Positions 1 through 9,518 of a stretch of 64,000 nucleotides of DNA are shown piece by piece. The notes beneath the pieces were generated by a model. The model ran no database searches, had not been told where the DNA came from, and saw only the letters and a program-made list of their open reading frames with translations. The stretch comes from Pseudomonas sp. R-28-1W-6. GTDB lineage: Bacteria; Pseudomonadota; Gammaproteobacteria; Pseudomonadales; Pseudomonadaceae. A program made the position numbers and the translations under genes. The stretch's first letter is position 1; every line of letters begins with the position of its first letter. The stretch is from contig NZ_WELK01000005.1 in assembly GCF_009799925.1 (NCBI RefSeq), positions 22,404 through 86,403 of the forward strand. The letters are read 5' to 3'.

Positions 1-52
1 CCAACGCATGGCAGGATCAAAACCTGCTGCCTTACCGCTTGGCGACGCCCCT
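1..52 (-). tRNA. tRNA-Gln (UUG), cut by the window edge
   Basis: This is the 5' part of a tRNA gene read on the minus strand. The 5' acceptor strand, D arm and anticodon arm are present, with loop TTTTGAT and anticodon TTG. The 3' acceptor strand and CCA lie outside the window. Every visible base is identical to the complete copy at 104-178, so this is a tandem duplicate. About 50 bases separate the two copies. Confidence 0.9.
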
Positions 53-103
53 GTAGAGTTACAGCTAATGCACGATTTGGTTCACGAAACCTCTGGGAGG
101 TTA

Positions 104-178
104 TGGCAGGGGCGGCTGGATTCGAACCAACGCATGGCAGGATCAAAACCTGCTGCCTTACCGCTTGGCGACGCCCCT
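104..178 (-). tRNA. tRNA-Gln (UUG)
   Basis: This is a complete 75-base tRNA on the minus strand. The acceptor stem pairs AGGGGCG with CGCCCCT, the anticodon stem GCAGG/CCTGC encloses the loop TTTTGAT (anticodon UUG), the T loop contains TTCGAAT, and an encoded CCA ends it. It lies just downstream of ispE, the usual Pseudomonas position (ispE, tRNA-Gln, then prs). A second, identical copy begins within 52 bases. Confidence 0.96.
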
Positions 179-196
179 GTATCGTATAACCGAATG

Positions 197-1063
197 CTAG
201 GCATTCCCTTCCGTTGCTAGTTTTTCGAGCTGCAGATGCACCGGAGACCGATTGCAACCACGTGCGACGAAACTTGGCAGGGTGGCCGGAAGTTGGCGCG
301 AGACTTTATCAGCATCGGCCCGATTTGGGAAGCTCCCAAATACACAAGCTCCGGTCCCGGTCATTCTGGCGTGAACAAAATTGTTCAGCAAGTTCAAAGC
401 GTTACGCACTTCTGGGTAGCGCTTCTCGACAACCGGTTGGCAGTCGTTATGACCACCCCCCTCGGGAAGGCTGCGAACTGTAATGGCCGGGGTATTCCGT
501 GTCAACTCGGGGTCGGCAAAAACTTCGGCGGTGCTGATGCTGACTTGCGGCACGGCCACCAGGTACCAGGGTTCGGGAAGCGTGACCGGCTGCAGGCGCT
601 CGCCGACGCCTTCGGCAAAGGCCGCACGGCCGCGCACGAACACCGGCACGTCGGCGCCCAGGCCCAGGCCCAGTTGGGCCAGGCGCTCCTCGTCCCAGCC
701 CAGCTGCCACAGGTGGTTGAGGCCGAGCAGGGTGGTCGCCGCGTCCGAGCTGCCACCGCCGATGCCGCCGCCCATGGGTAGCTGCTTGTCCAGCCAGATA
801 TCGGCGCCCAGCGTGCAGTTACTCTCGGCCTGCAGTCGCCTGGCGGCGCGTACTATTAGGTTGCTGTCGTGGGGCACGCCGGGAATCTCGGTATGCAGGC
901 GGATCTCGCCGTCGCTGCGCGGCGAGAAGCCCAGCAGGTCGCCGTGGTCGATGAACTGGAACAGGGTCTGCAGCTCGTGATAGCCGTCGGCGCGGCGCCC
1001 GAGGATGTGCAGCATCAGGTTGAGCTTGGCCGGGGCCGGCAGGATCAGTTGCGCGTCATGCAT
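197..1063 (-). CDS. ispE: 4-diphosphocytidyl-2-C-methyl-D-erythritol kinase
   Basis: IspE is the GHMP-family kinase that phosphorylates the 2-hydroxyl of CDP-methylerythritol in the MEP isoprenoid pathway, in the cytoplasm. The 288 residues match the family length. The substrate motif PAKLNL is at 11-16, the glycine-rich ATP loop [15 protein letters not shown] at 96-110, and the GADVPVF motif carrying the catalytic Asp at 136-142. It is the last gene of a minus-strand set behind lolB, with a 10-base gap, and reads towards tRNA-Gln as in other pseudomonads. Confidence 0.97.
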   Translation of the reverse strand: MHDAQLILPAPAKLNLMLHILGRRADGYHELQTLFQFIDHGDLLGFSPRSDGEIRLHTEIPGVPHDSNLIVRAARRLQAESNCTLGADIWLDKQLPMGGGIGGGSSDAATTLLGLNHLWQLGWDEERLAQLGLGLGADVPVFVRGRAAFAEGVGERLQPVTLPEPWYLVAVPQVSISTAEVFADPELTRNTPAITVRSLPEGGGHNDCQPVVEKRYPEVRNALNLLNNFVHARMTGTGACVFGSFPNRADADKVSRQLPATLPSFVARGCNRSPVHLQLEKLATEGNA

Positions 1064-1073
1064 GGCGGTGGTC

Positions 1074-1688
1074 TTACTGGCCGAGCTGGCGCGGCTGCCA
1101 GTCCTTGATCACCAGGGTCACGTCGAGGTTTTCGCCGTGCAGCTTGATGCGCTCGGGCAAGCTGTAGCCGTTCTGCTCGGCGTAGCTCAGGTATTCCACC
1201 TGCCAGCCATCCTGCTCCAGACGGGCCAGCTGGCTGTCGGCGTCGAGGGTCACCCGGCTCCGGCTGTCCGGAGCGGGCAGGCCGCGTACCCACCACAGCA
1301 GGTGCGAGACCGGCAGGCGCCAGCCGAGCTGTTCTTCCAGCAGGGCTTCCGGCGATTCGGCCTGGTAGCGGCCCTGGTTGGCCACTTCCAGCAGGATCGC
1401 CCCGGGGCGGCCGGTCAGGCGCGCGGCACCGCGGCCGAGCGGGCCGGACAGGCGGATGTCGTAGTAGTCCTGGCGCTGCAGCCAGAACAGCGTGCCGCTG
1501 CCGGAGTCCTTGGGTGCGCGAATGCCGACCTTGCCGTTGATTTGCCAGGCATCCAGGGCGCTGATCTGGGTCTTGTGGGCCTTCCACTGGGCGGCATTGC
1601 CCTGGCCTTCGATGGCTTCGCGGCTGGTGAAACTGGTGCAGCCGCCGAGCAGGGCGAGCAGGCCGATGGCGATGAGCTGACGGAGCAT
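1074..1688 (-). CDS. lolB: outer-membrane lipoprotein receptor LolB
   Basis: LolB accepts lipoproteins from the periplasmic carrier LolA and inserts them in the inner leaflet of the outer membrane. The 204-residue protein has a lipoprotein signal with lipobox LLGGC and lipidated Cys17. The next residue is Thr rather than Asp, which fits outer-membrane sorting. The body matches the LolA/LolB beta fold by sequence pattern ([20 protein letters not shown]). It lies 3 bases after the TPR lipoprotein gene and 10 bases before ispE, so the three are probably cotranscribed. Confidence 0.95.
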   Translation of the reverse strand: MLRQLIAIGLLALLGGCTSFTSREAIEGQGNAAQWKAHKTQISALDAWQINGKVGIRAPKDSGSGTLFWLQRQDYYDIRLSGPLGRGAARLTGRPGAILLEVANQGRYQAESPEALLEEQLGWRLPVSHLLWWVRGLPAPDSRSRVTLDADSQLARLEQDGWQVEYLSYAEQNGYSLPERIKLHGENLDVTLVIKDWQPRQLGQ

Positions 1689-1691
1689 GGA

Positions 1692-3422
1692 TCAGAGGGT
1701 CTCGGAACCGGTGAGGCGCAGCAGGGTGCTGCGCAGGATGGCGCTGTCGGGCTGGGCCTTGAGGGCGGCGCCCCAGACCTTGCGCGCTTCGCGCTGCTTG
1801 CCCTGGGCCCAGAGGACCTCGCCCAGGTGGGCGGCCACTTCGTGGTCCGGGTATTTCTCCAGGGCCAGGCGCAGGTAGCGCTCGGCTTCCTCCAGGTTGC
1901 CCAGGCGGAAGTTGACCCAGCCCAGGCTGTCGAGGGTGGCCGGGTCGTTCGGGTTGAGCTGGTGGGCCTTCTCGATCAGCGCCTTGGCTTCGGCGTAGCG
2001 CGTGGTGCGGTCGGCCAGGGTGTAGCCGAGGGCATTCAGTGCGGTGGCGTTGTCCGGCTCGCGCTCGATGATGCTGCGCAGGTCCTTCTCCAGGCCGGGC
2101 AGGTCGCCGCGTTTCTCGGCGAGCATGGCGCGGGTGTAGATCAGGTTGGTGTCGCCGGGGAACTGCTGCAGCGCCTGCTGGATCAGTTGCCAGGCCTTTT
2201 CCAGCTGGCCGCGGTCGGCCAGGGCCTCGGATTCGATCAGATACAGCTGGATGGCGTAGTCGGGCTGGCTTTCGCGGGCCCGGGCCAGGTGGCTGGCGGC
2301 TTCCTCGGCGCGCTGGCTGTCGAGCAGGATCTCGCTCTGCCGGGACTGGGCGGCGAGGTAGTCGTCGCCCGGGCCGACCAGGCCGTATTCGATCAGCGCG
2401 CTTTCCGGGTCGTCGTTGCGCTCGTAGATGCGGCCCAGGTTGTAGTGGGCGGCGTCGGTATGGCTGCCGCGGGCGACCAGTTCTTCCAGGTAGATGGCTG
2501 CCTCGTCCCAGGCTTCGGCTTCGAGGCAGACCAGGACCAGGGAGTAGCGCAGGTCGTCGTCGTCCGGGAACTGCTGGAGCAGGCCGGCGAACTCGGACTT
2601 GGCTTCGTCCAGGCGCTGCAACTCGACCAGCTGGCGGGCGTAGGCCAGGCGCAGGCGCTTGTCGTCCGGGTATTGCTTGATGCCCTTCTGCAGCAGCGGG
2701 ATGGCTTCCTCGCCACGCTGCTGGCCTTGCAGCAGGCGCGCGCGCAGCAGCAGGGGCGGTACTTCCGTTTCGCTGGCGGAGTGGCCTTCGAGCAGCTCCA
2801 GTGCTTCCTGCGGGCGACCGTCCTGGTGCAGCAGCAGGGCCTTGCCAAACAGCAGCTGGCCGTTCTCCGGGTGCTTCAGCAGCAGGCGATCGAAGCTCTG
2901 TAGCAGGCCGCTGCGGGTGTCCGGGTCGGTTTCCGCCGCCGACAGGGCGAGGAAGTCGAAGTGGGTGTCGCCCCGGGCCTGCAGGACCTTCTCCATATAT
3001 TGCATGGATTCGTCGTAGCGCCCGCTGCGGGCCAGCTGCACGGCGGCGGCGCGCTGGGCATCGAGGTTGTCCGGGGCATTCTTGGCCCAGATCAGCGCGC
3101 TATCCAGGGCTGCCTGCTCGGCGCCGAGGTATTCGGCGATGCGGAAGGCGCGCTCGGCAACGCCGGGGTCCTGGGTCGCATTGGCCTGCTGCACATAGTT
3201 GCCGAGGGCGATGTCGAAGCGGTTGCGCTGCCCGGCCAGTTCGGCGGCGAGCAGCGAATACAGGGTTTCCTCGTTGAACGAGGCATACACCTTGGGTTTT
3301 TCCGGGGCCGGGCTGGCAGCCGCGTCTTCGACCGGCGGAGCGCCATCGGGAGCGGAAGGGGCGAGGGTCTGGCAGCCGCCGACAAACATCAGGGCGGTCA
3401 GCAACGCTAAGGATTTATTCAT
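1692..3422 (-). CDS. TPR-repeat lipoprotein (PA4667-like)
   Basis: This 576-residue protein has a lipoprotein signal peptide (lipobox VGGC, Cys17), a short Pro/Ala linker, and then tetratricopeptide repeats over nearly its whole length. The clearest repeats are near the C-terminus (NPNDPATLDSLGWVNFRLGN, about residues 490-515). The position upstream of lolB matches PA4667 of P. aeruginosa. TPR arrays bind proteins; the partner and function are not visible from sequence. An envelope assembly or scaffold role beside LolB is only inference from context. The divergent hemA starts 185 bases away. Confidence 0.9.
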   Translation of the reverse strand: MNKSLALLTALMFVGGCQTLAPSAPDGAPPVEDAAASPAPEKPKVYASFNEETLYSLLAAELAGQRNRFDIALGNYVQQANATQDPGVAERAFRIAEYLGAEQAALDSALIWAKNAPDNLDAQRAAAVQLARSGRYDESMQYMEKVLQARGDTHFDFLALSAAETDPDTRSGLLQSFDRLLLKHPENGQLLFGKALLLHQDGRPQEALELLEGHSASETEVPPLLLRARLLQGQQRGEEAIPLLQKGIKQYPDDKRLRLAYARQLVELQRLDEAKSEFAGLLQQFPDDDDLRYSLVLVCLEAEAWDEAAIYLEELVARGSHTDAAHYNLGRIYERNDDPESALIEYGLVGPGDDYLAAQSRQSEILLDSQRAEEAASHLARARESQPDYAIQLYLIESEALADRGQLEKAWQLIQQALQQFPGDTNLIYTRAMLAEKRGDLPGLEKDLRSIIEREPDNATALNALGYTLADRTTRYAEAKALIEKAHQLNPNDPATLDSLGWVNFRLGNLEEAERYLRLALEKYPDHEVAAHLGEVLWAQGKQREARKVWGAALKAQPDSAILRSTLLRLTGSETL

Positions 3423-3606
3423 GGGAAAGGGCGACTAACCTGCGGTGTCGGCATCATGACACAAGCGCTCTGGCAAGCCCAATGGGCCATGTCGGTTCCG
3501 CGATGCGCTGGGCACCAGGCTGATGGGGGCAATGACCTGCGACAGTTGTTCTCGCCCCGGTGACGTAGGACAATTGCGCGCTTCCCCTATCCATTAGCGA
3601 CCCTGC

Positions 3607-4875
3607 ATGGCCTTCATTGCCCTCGGCATCAACCACAAGACCGCCTCGGTGGACGTCCGCGAGCGCGTGGCCTTCACCCCCGAGCAGCTGGTCGAGGCCT
3701 TGCAGCAGCTGTGTCACGCCACGCCCAGTCGGGAGGCGGCGATCCTCTCCACCTGCAACCGCAGCGAGCTGTACCTGGAGCAGGAGCAGCTGTCGGCCGA
3801 CGAAGTGCTGCAGTGGCTGGCCGATTATCACCAGCTGAACATCGCCGACCTGCGTGCCTGCGCCTATGTGCACCAGAACAACGAGGCGGTGCGGCACATG
3901 ATGCGCGTCGCCTCCGGGCTGGACTCCATGGTCCTCGGCGAGCCGCAGATCCTCGGCCAGATGAAGTCCGCCTACGCCGTGGCGCGCGAGGCCGGCACCG
4001 TCGGCCCGCTGCTCGGCCGCCTGTTCCAGGCCACCTTCAGCACCGCCAAGACCGTGCGCACCGACACCGCCATCGGCGAGAACCCGGTGTCCGTGGCCTT
4101 CGCCGCGGTCAGCCTGGCCAAGCAGATCTTCGCCGACCTGCACCGCAGCCAGGCCCTGCTGATCGGCGCCGGCGAGACCATCAGCCTGGTCGCCCGCCAC
4201 CTGCACGACCAGGGCATCAAGCGCATCGTCGTCGCCAACCGCACCCTGGAGCGCGCCAGCTCGCTGGCCGAGCAGTTCGGTGCGCATGCCATCCTCCTGG
4301 CCGATATTCCCGACGAGCTGATCAACAGCGACATCGTCATCAGCTCCACCGCCAGCCAGCTGCCGATCCTCGGCAAGGGCGCGGTGGAGCGCGCGCTGAA
4401 GAAGCGCCGGCACAAGCCGATCTTCATGGTCGACATCGCCGTGCCGCGCGACATCGAGCCGGAAGTCGGCGAGCTGGACGACGTCTACCTGTATACCGTC
4501 GACGACCTGCACGAGGTCATCGAGGAAAACCTCAAGAGCCGTCAGGGCGCGGCCCAGGCCGCCGAGGAGCTGGTCAGCGCCGGTGCCGACGACTTCATGC
4601 AGCGCCTGCGCGCGCTGGCCGCGGTCGATGTGCTCAAGGCCTACCGCCAGCAGGCCGAGCGCCTGCGCGACGAAGAGCTGGCCAAGGCCCAGCGCCTGCT
4701 GAGCAACGGTGCCCCGGCCGACGAGGTGCTGGTCCAGCTGGCCCGCGGCCTGACCAACAAGCTGTTGCACGCGCCCAGCGTGCAGCTGAAGAAAATCTCC
4801 GCCGATGGCCGCCTCGATGCGCTGGCCGTGGCCCAGGAACTTTTTGCCCTCGACGAGGGCGAGCCGAAACCATGA
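3607..4875 (+). CDS. hemA: glutamyl-tRNA reductase
   Basis: HemA reduces glutamyl-tRNA(Glu) to glutamate-1-semialdehyde with NADPH, the first committed step of C5-pathway haem synthesis. The 422 residues show the catalytic Cys50 in STCNRSE, the [15 protein letters not shown] block at 104-118, and a Rossmann NADPH site (LLIGAGET, about 185-192). A helical dimerisation region closes the protein. Its stop overlaps the prfA start by four bases (ATGA, 4872-4875), so translation of the two is coupled. It is divergent from the TPR/lolB/ispE set; the 184-base gap must hold both promoters. Confidence 0.98.
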   Translation: MAFIALGINHKTASVDVRERVAFTPEQLVEALQQLCHATPSREAAILSTCNRSELYLEQEQLSADEVLQWLADYHQLNIADLRACAYVHQNNEAVRHMMRVASGLDSMVLGEPQILGQMKSAYAVAREAGTVGPLLGRLFQATFSTAKTVRTDTAIGENPVSVAFAAVSLAKQIFADLHRSQALLIGAGETISLVARHLHDQGIKRIVVANRTLERASSLAEQFGAHAILLADIPDELINSDIVISSTASQLPILGKGAVERALKKRRHKPIFMVDIAVPRDIEPEVGELDDVYLYTVDDLHEVIEENLKSRQGAAQAAEELVSAGADDFMQRLRALAAVDVLKAYRQQAERLRDEELAKAQRLLSNGAPADEVLVQLARGLTNKLLHAPSVQLKKISADGRLDALAVAQELFALDEGEPKP

Positions 4876-5954
4876 AAGCGTCACTGTTGAACAAGCTGGA
4901 CATCCTCCAGGACCGCTACGAGGAACTCACCGCGCTGCTCGGCGACGGCGAGGTGATCAGCAACCAGACCCAGTTCCGCGCCTATTCCAAGGAGTACGCC
5001 GAGGTCGAACCGGTGATCCTCGCCTACCGCGAGTTCTGCAAGGTGCTGGGCGACCTCGAAGGCGCCCAGGCGCTGCTCAAGGACAGCGACCCGGACCTGC
5101 GCGAGATGGCCGAGGAGGAAGTCGCCAGCGCCCGCGCGCAGCTGGAGGAGCTGGAGGGCCGCCTGCAGCGCATGCTGCTGCCGAAGGACCCGAAGGACGG
5201 GCGCAACGTGTTCCTCGAAGTGCGCGCCGGCACCGGCGGCGACGAGGCGGCGATCTTCTCCGGCGACCTGTTCCGCATGTATTCGCGCTATGCCGAGCGC
5301 CAGGGCTGGCGGGTCGAGATCCTCTCGGAGAACCCCGGCGAGCACGGCGGCTATAAAGAAGTGATCGCCCGCGTCGAGGGCGACAACGTCTACGCCAAGC
5401 TCAAGTTCGAGTCCGGCGCCCACCGCGTGCAGCGCGTGCCGGAAACCGAGTCCCAGGGCCGCATCCACACCTCGGCCTGTACCGTGGCGGTGTTGCCCGA
5501 GCCCGACGAGCAGGTGGCGATCGAGATCAACCCGGCCGACCTGCGCGTTGACACCTACCGCGCCTCCGGCGCCGGCGGTCAGCACATCAACAAGACCGAC
5601 TCGGCGGTGCGCATCACCCACCTGCCGACCGGCATGGTGGTCGAGTGCCAGGAAGAGCGCTCGCAGCACAAGAACCGCGCGCGGGCCCTGGCCTGGCTGG
5701 CGGCCAAGCTGCAGGACCAGCAAGACGCCGCCGCGCACAAGGAAATCTCCGAGACGCGCAAGCTGCTGGTCGGCTCCGGCGACCGCTCCGAGCGCATCCG
5801 CACCTACAACTTCCCCCAGGGGCGGGTCACCGACCACCGCATCAACCTGACGGTCTACGCCCTCGACGACGTGCTGGCTGGCGGCGTGGAGGCGGTGATC
5901 GAGCCGCTGTTGCAGGAATTCCAGGCCGACCAGCTGGCCGCCCTGGGCGATTGA
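4872..5954 (+). CDS. prfA: peptide chain release factor 1
   Basis: RF1 reads UAA and UAG stop codons and triggers hydrolysis of peptidyl-tRNA on the ribosome. The 360-residue length is standard. The catalytic GGQ motif is at 235-237 within [16 protein letters not shown]; its glutamine is the residue methylated by PrmC. The start is fixed by the ATGA overlap with hemA. The prmC gene that modifies this protein lies 79 bases downstream, an arrangement shared by many gammaproteobacteria. Confidence 0.98.
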   Translation: MKASLLNKLDILQDRYEELTALLGDGEVISNQTQFRAYSKEYAEVEPVILAYREFCKVLGDLEGAQALLKDSDPDLREMAEEEVASARAQLEELEGRLQRMLLPKDPKDGRNVFLEVRAGTGGDEAAIFSGDLFRMYSRYAERQGWRVEILSENPGEHGGYKEVIARVEGDNVYAKLKFESGAHRVQRVPETESQGRIHTSACTVAVLPEPDEQVAIEINPADLRVDTYRASGAGGQHINKTDSAVRITHLPTGMVVECQEERSQHKNRARALAWLAAKLQDQQDAAAHKEISETRKLLVGSGDRSERIRTYNFPQGRVTDHRINLTVYALDDVLAGGVEAVIEPLLQEFQADQLAALGD

Positions 5955-5997
5955 GTCCTGGTGCCGGCCGTGGCGGCCCAGCCGCAGGCCCGTGCCA

Positions 5998-6020
5998 CGT
6001 AGGGTGCGCCGTGCGCACCA
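5998..6020. repeat. single half of the GGTGCGC palindromic repeat
   Basis: One half-element of the dispersed repeat found complete at 10820, 23812, 41163 and 61664. It contains GGTGCGCCGTGCGCACC, itself nearly self-complementary. It fills most of the space between prfA and the prmC start at 6034, so a hairpin in the mRNA could form just before the prmC ribosome-binding region. No second arm follows. Confidence 0.7.
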
Positions 6021-6033
6021 CCGGGAACCACCG

Positions 6034-6864
6034 ATGGCCTCCATCGAGCAGTTGCTGAACCACGCCGACCTGCCGGATTCGCCCAGCGCCCGCCTGGATG
6101 CCGAGCTGCTGCTGGCATTCGCCCTGGGCAAGCCGCGCAGCTACCTGCGCACCTGGCCCGAGCGCGAGCCGAGCGCCGAGCAACAGGCGGCCTTCGCCGC
6201 CCTGCTGGTCCGTCGCCGCGGCGGCGAACCGGTGGCCTACATCCTCGGCCAGCAGGGCTTCTGGAGCCTCGACCTGGAGGTGGCGCCGCATACCCTGATC
6301 CCCCGCCCCGACACCGAGCTGCTGGTGGAAGCCGCCCTCGAACTGCTGCCGGCCACGCCGCTGCGTGCCCTCGACCTGGGCACCGGTACCGGCGCCATCG
6401 CCCTGGCCCTGGCCAGCGAACGGCCGGGCTGGCGGGTCACCGGGGTGGACCGGGTGGCCGAGGCCGTGGCCCTGGCCGAGCGCAATCGCCAGCGCCTCAA
6501 GCTGGACAATGCCGACTTCCGCCCGAGCCAGTGGTTCGACGCCCTGGCCGGCGAACGCTACGGGCTGATCGTCAGCAACCCGCCGTATATCGCCGCCGAT
6601 GACCGCCATCTGGGCGAGGGCGATGTGCGTTTCGAGCCGGCCAGCGCCCTGGTATCCGGGGCCGACGGCCTCGACGACATTCGCCAGATCATCGCCCAGG
6701 CGCCGCAGCATCTCGAGCCGGGCGGCTGGCTGCTGCTGGAGCACGGCTATGACCAGGCCGCGGCGGTGCGCGAGTTGCTGGCCGCCGCCGGCTTCGCGCG
6801 GGTGCACAGCCGCCGCGATCTGGGCGGGCATGAACGGATTTCCCTGGGGAGCCTGGGCTCATGA
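6034..6864 (+). CDS. prmC: release factor glutamine methyltransferase
   Basis: PrmC N5-methylates the glutamine of the GGQ motif in RF1 and RF2 using S-adenosylmethionine. The 276-residue protein has the N-terminal helical domain, the SAM motif DLGTGTG at 114-120 and the catalytic NPPY at 182-185. I place the start at MASIEQLL. The open frame continues upstream only through the palindromic repeat, and those extra 14 residues (Arg-rich, with no family match) are unlikely to be coding. Its stop overlaps moeB by four bases (ATGA). Confidence 0.96.
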   Translation: MASIEQLLNHADLPDSPSARLDAELLLAFALGKPRSYLRTWPEREPSAEQQAAFAALLVRRRGGEPVAYILGQQGFWSLDLEVAPHTLIPRPDTELLVEAALELLPATPLRALDLGTGTGAIALALASERPGWRVTGVDRVAEAVALAERNRQRLKLDNADFRPSQWFDALAGERYGLIVSNPPYIAADDRHLGEGDVRFEPASALVSGADGLDDIRQIIAQAPQHLEPGGWLLLEHGYDQAAAVRELLAAAGFARVHSRRDLGGHERISLGSLGS

Positions 6865-7622
6865 GTGTGGAACTGAACGACGACGAACTGCTGCGCTACA
6901 GCCGGCAGATCCTCCTGCCGCAGATCGATATCGCCGGGCAGCTGCGCCTCAAGGGCAGCCGCGCGCTGATCGTCGGCCTCGGTGGCCTCGGCTCGCCGGT
7001 GGCGCTGTACCTGGCCGCTGCCGGGGTGGGCGAGCTGCACCTGGCCGACTTCGATACGGTCGACCTGACCAACCTGCAGCGGCAGATCATCCACGATGGC
7101 AGCCAGATCGGCGTGAGCAAGGTCGATTCGGCGCTCGGTCGGCTGGCGGCGCTCAATCCGCAGATCCGCCTGCTGGCCCATCGCGCCGCCCTGGACGCCG
7201 ACTCCCTGGCCGCCGCCGTGAGCGCGGTGGACCTGGTGCTGGATTGCTCGGACAACTTCACCACCCGCGAGGCGGTGAACGCCGCCTGCGTGGCCGCCGG
7301 CAAGCCGCTGGTCAGCGGCGCGGCGATCCGCCTGCAGGGCCAGCTCGCCGTGTTCGACCCGCGTCGCCCGGAAAGCCCCTGTTACCACTGCCTGTTCGGC
7401 CACGGCGACGAGAGCGCGCTGACCTGCAGCGAGGCCGGCGTGGTCGGCCCGCTGGTCGGCCTGGTCGGCAGCCTGCAGGCGCTGGAGGCGCTCAAGCTGC
7501 TGGCCGGCTTCGGCGAGCCGCTGGTCGGCCGCCTGCTGCTGGTGGATGCCCTCGACTCGCGCTTTCGCGAGCTGCGCATCAAGCGCGACCCGGCCTGCAG
7601 CGTGTGTGGCGGGCGGCCGTGA
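6861..7622 (+). CDS. moeB: molybdopterin-synthase adenylyltransferase MoeB
   Basis: MoeB activates the C-terminal Gly-Gly of MoaD as an acyl-adenylate, so that molybdopterin synthase can be resulfurated for molybdenum cofactor synthesis. The 253 residues carry the nucleotide loop GLGGLG at 39-44, the zinc pairs C174/C177 (CYHC) and C246/C249 (CSVC), and a conserved Cys189 in LTCSEAG. There is no C-terminal rhodanese domain. MoaD, its partner, is encoded at 47876 in this window. It overlaps prmC and murI by four bases each. Confidence 0.94.
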   Translation: MSVELNDDELLRYSRQILLPQIDIAGQLRLKGSRALIVGLGGLGSPVALYLAAAGVGELHLADFDTVDLTNLQRQIIHDGSQIGVSKVDSALGRLAALNPQIRLLAHRAALDADSLAAAVSAVDLVLDCSDNFTTREAVNAACVAAGKPLVSGAAIRLQGQLAVFDPRRPESPCYHCLFGHGDESALTCSEAGVVGPLVGLVGSLQALEALKLLAGFGEPLVGRLLLVDALDSRFRELRIKRDPACSVCGGRP

Positions 7623-8434
7623 GCAGCAACGCGCCGGTCGGCGTATTCGACTCCGGCGTAGGCGGCCTGTCGGTGCTGCGCGAGATTCGCTCGCGCCTGC
7701 CGGACGAGTCGCTGCTGTATGTCGCCGACAGTGGCCATGTGCCCTATGGCGAGAAGAGCGCCGAGTTCATCCGCGAGAGAAGTCAGCATATCGCCGCGTT
7801 CCTCCTGGCGCAGGGGGCCAAGGCGCTGGTGCTGGCCTGCAACACCGCCACCGCCGCGGCGGTAGCCGAGCTGCGCGAGCGTTACCCGCAGTTGCCCATC
7901 GTCGGCATGGAGCCGGCGGTCAAGCCGGCGGCGGCGGCGACCCGCAGTGGCGTGGTCGGCGTGCTGGCCACCACCGGCACCCTGAAAAGCGCCAAGTTCG
8001 CCGCCTTGCTCGACCGCTTCGCCCATGACGTGCGGGTGATCACCCAGCCCTGCCCGGGCCTGGTCGAGCAGATCGAAGCCGGCGAGCTGGCCAGCCTGCG
8101 CACCCGCGAGCTGCTGCGTGGCTGGGTCGAGCCGCTGCTGGCCGAAGGCTGCGACACCCTGATTCTCGGCTGCACCCACTATCCGTTCATCAAGCCGCTG
8201 CTGCGCGAGCTGGTGGGGGAGGGCGTGAGCCTGGTGGATACCGGCGCGGCGGTGGCACGGCGCCTGCAGCAGTTGCTCGACCAGCGCGAGCTGCGCGCCG
8301 AGTCGGGCCGTGCCCTGCCGACCCGCCTGTGGTCCAGCGGCGACGCACAGCAGTTGCAGCGGGTGCTGCCGGTACTGTGGGGCGAGGCCCTGAGCGTGCA
8401 GGCATTGCCAGTGGCCGGCAAAACTGAGTATTAA
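7619..8434 (+). CDS. murI: glutamate racemase
   Basis: MurI interconverts L- and D-glutamate without a cofactor, supplying D-Glu for peptidoglycan. The two catalytic cysteines are Cys74 (LACNTA) and Cys185 (LGCTHYPF), and the N-terminal [11 protein letters not shown] is typical of the family. The start is a GTG overlapping the moeB stop (GTGA, 7619-7622); this gives 271 residues, the usual size. The open frame reaches further upstream inside moeB and prmC, but that part is only out-of-frame reading. Confidence 0.97.
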   Translation: MSSNAPVGVFDSGVGGLSVLREIRSRLPDESLLYVADSGHVPYGEKSAEFIRERSQHIAAFLLAQGAKALVLACNTATAAAVAELRERYPQLPIVGMEPAVKPAAAATRSGVVGVLATTGTLKSAKFAALLDRFAHDVRVITQPCPGLVEQIEAGELASLRTRELLRGWVEPLLAEGCDTLILGCTHYPFIKPLLRELVGEGVSLVDTGAAVARRLQQLLDQRELRAESGRALPTRLWSSGDAQQLQRVLPVLWGEALSVQALPVAGKTEY

Positions 8435-8525
8435 TACTTAAGCCGCCTACCACTAATAACAGCTGTTTCTATACTTCTGAGTGAGCGTGGTTCCGCCCCA
8501 TCATTCTTGGTTACAGGACGTGAGC

Positions 8526-9038
8526 ATGAACAAGATCCTTACCCTGGCTGCCGCTGCAGCCCTTGGCCTGAGCAGCTTTGCTGCGCAGGCGGTCGATTTC
8601 ACTGTCGCCGCCGGGCGCAGCGGCGAGTCCACCAATGTCTATCGCCTGGGGGCCCAGTGGAATTGGGATCGCAGCTGGGCACAGAGCGATGTCGGCCGCC
8701 TGACCGGCTACTGGGATGCCGGTTACACCTACTGGGACGGTGACAAGGCATCGAGCAACCACAGCCTGTCCTTCACCCCGGTGTTCGTCTACGAGTTCGC
8801 CGGGGAAAGGGTCAAGCCCTATATCGAAGCCGGTATCGGCGTGGCCTTCTTCGAGAACACCGAGCTGGAAGAGCACGACCTCGGCTCCTCCTTCCAGTTC
8901 GAGGACCGCCTGGGCGCCGGCCTGCGCTTCTCCGGCCAGGAAGTCGGCATTCGTGCGGTGCATTACTCCAACGCCGGCATCAAGGAACCGAACGATGGCG
9001 TCGAGGCCTACACCCTGCACTATCGCCTGAGTTTCTAA
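8526..9038 (+). CDS. pagL: lipid A 3-O-deacylase PagL
   Basis: PagL is an outer-membrane beta-barrel hydrolase that removes the 3-O-linked acyl chain of lipid A. The 170-residue precursor has a signal peptide ending AAQA (cleavage near residue 22) and alternating beta strands, and it ends in an aromatic Phe (RLSF), the usual barrel end. The catalytic set His146, Ser148 and Glu160 has the same 2- and 12-residue spacing as the P. aeruginosa enzyme. The start at 8526 is chosen because the signal peptide begins there. It is followed by a strong terminator. Confidence 0.93.
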   Translation: MNKILTLAAAAALGLSSFAAQAVDFTVAAGRSGESTNVYRLGAQWNWDRSWAQSDVGRLTGYWDAGYTYWDGDKASSNHSLSFTPVFVYEFAGERVKPYIEAGIGVAFFENTELEEHDLGSSFQFEDRLGAGLRFSGQEVGIRAVHYSNAGIKEPNDGVEAYTLHYRLSF

Positions 9039-9053
9039 CGGCTGGCGGGCATG

Positions 9054-9083
9054 AAAAACCGGGCGGATGGCCCGGTTTTTTTA
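9054..9083 (+). terminator. rho-independent terminator after pagL
   Basis: The stem CCGGGC/GCCCGG is followed by a run of seven T on the plus strand and preceded by a run of A. It therefore can also stop the convergent minus-strand transcript of the YkgJ-family gene. It starts 15 bases after the pagL stop. Confidence 0.9.
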
Positions 9084-9099
9084 TGGGCACCCGCAGGGG

Positions 9100-9408
9100 T
9101 TAGCGGTAGATCGCGCCCATACCGCGGCGCTCGTCGACGCACTCGGGCGAGCCCATTTCGAACTCGCGGCAGATCAGCGGGCGCAGCTCGTAGATGGTGC
9201 AGCGCATGCTGTCGCGGTCCAGCGCGGCGCACCAGCCGTCGTCCAGACGGCGCATGACTTCGCCGCCCCAGTCGTCGGTGTCGATGAAACGCTGCGGCAC
9301 GCCGGTATCGGTGATCAGCATGACCTCCAGCTGGCAGCAGCAGGCGGCGCAGTTGGAGCAGCTGACGCTGGATTGGTCGGGGAGTTGGGTGAGGGGGATC
9401 TGACTCAT
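9100..9408 (-). CDS. YkgJ-family cysteine cluster protein
   Basis: A 102-residue cytoplasmic protein of the YkgJ/UPF0153 family, recognised by the N-terminal cluster CSNCAACC, a central CAALD-x5-C, and the C-terminal RPLICREFEMG followed by another Cys. The conserved cysteines suggest zinc or iron-sulfur binding; the function of the family is not established. It is convergent with pagL across a shared terminator. A long repeat-filled region lies upstream of it. Confidence 0.9.
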   Translation of the reverse strand: MSQIPLTQLPDQSSVSCSNCAACCCQLEVMLITDTGVPQRFIDTDDWGGEVMRRLDDGWCAALDRDSMRCTIYELRPLICREFEMGSPECVDERRGMGAIYR

Positions 9409-9518
9409 GCCGTGGAGTTTACGGCAGGCCGGGATGGATGGCGCGTCTGGCCGACCGACGCGGTGCTGGGCAACGTGGGGATTGGATTGTGTGCGCCAGG
9501 ATCTGCGATCTGACGCAG

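Noticed and set aside
1005..2903. Long open frame antisense to lolB and the TPR lipoprotein
   Set aside because: G/C-rich codon bias leaves the complementary frame open. The real genes are on the minus strand, with signal peptides and family motifs; the antisense product has no domain and is low complexity.
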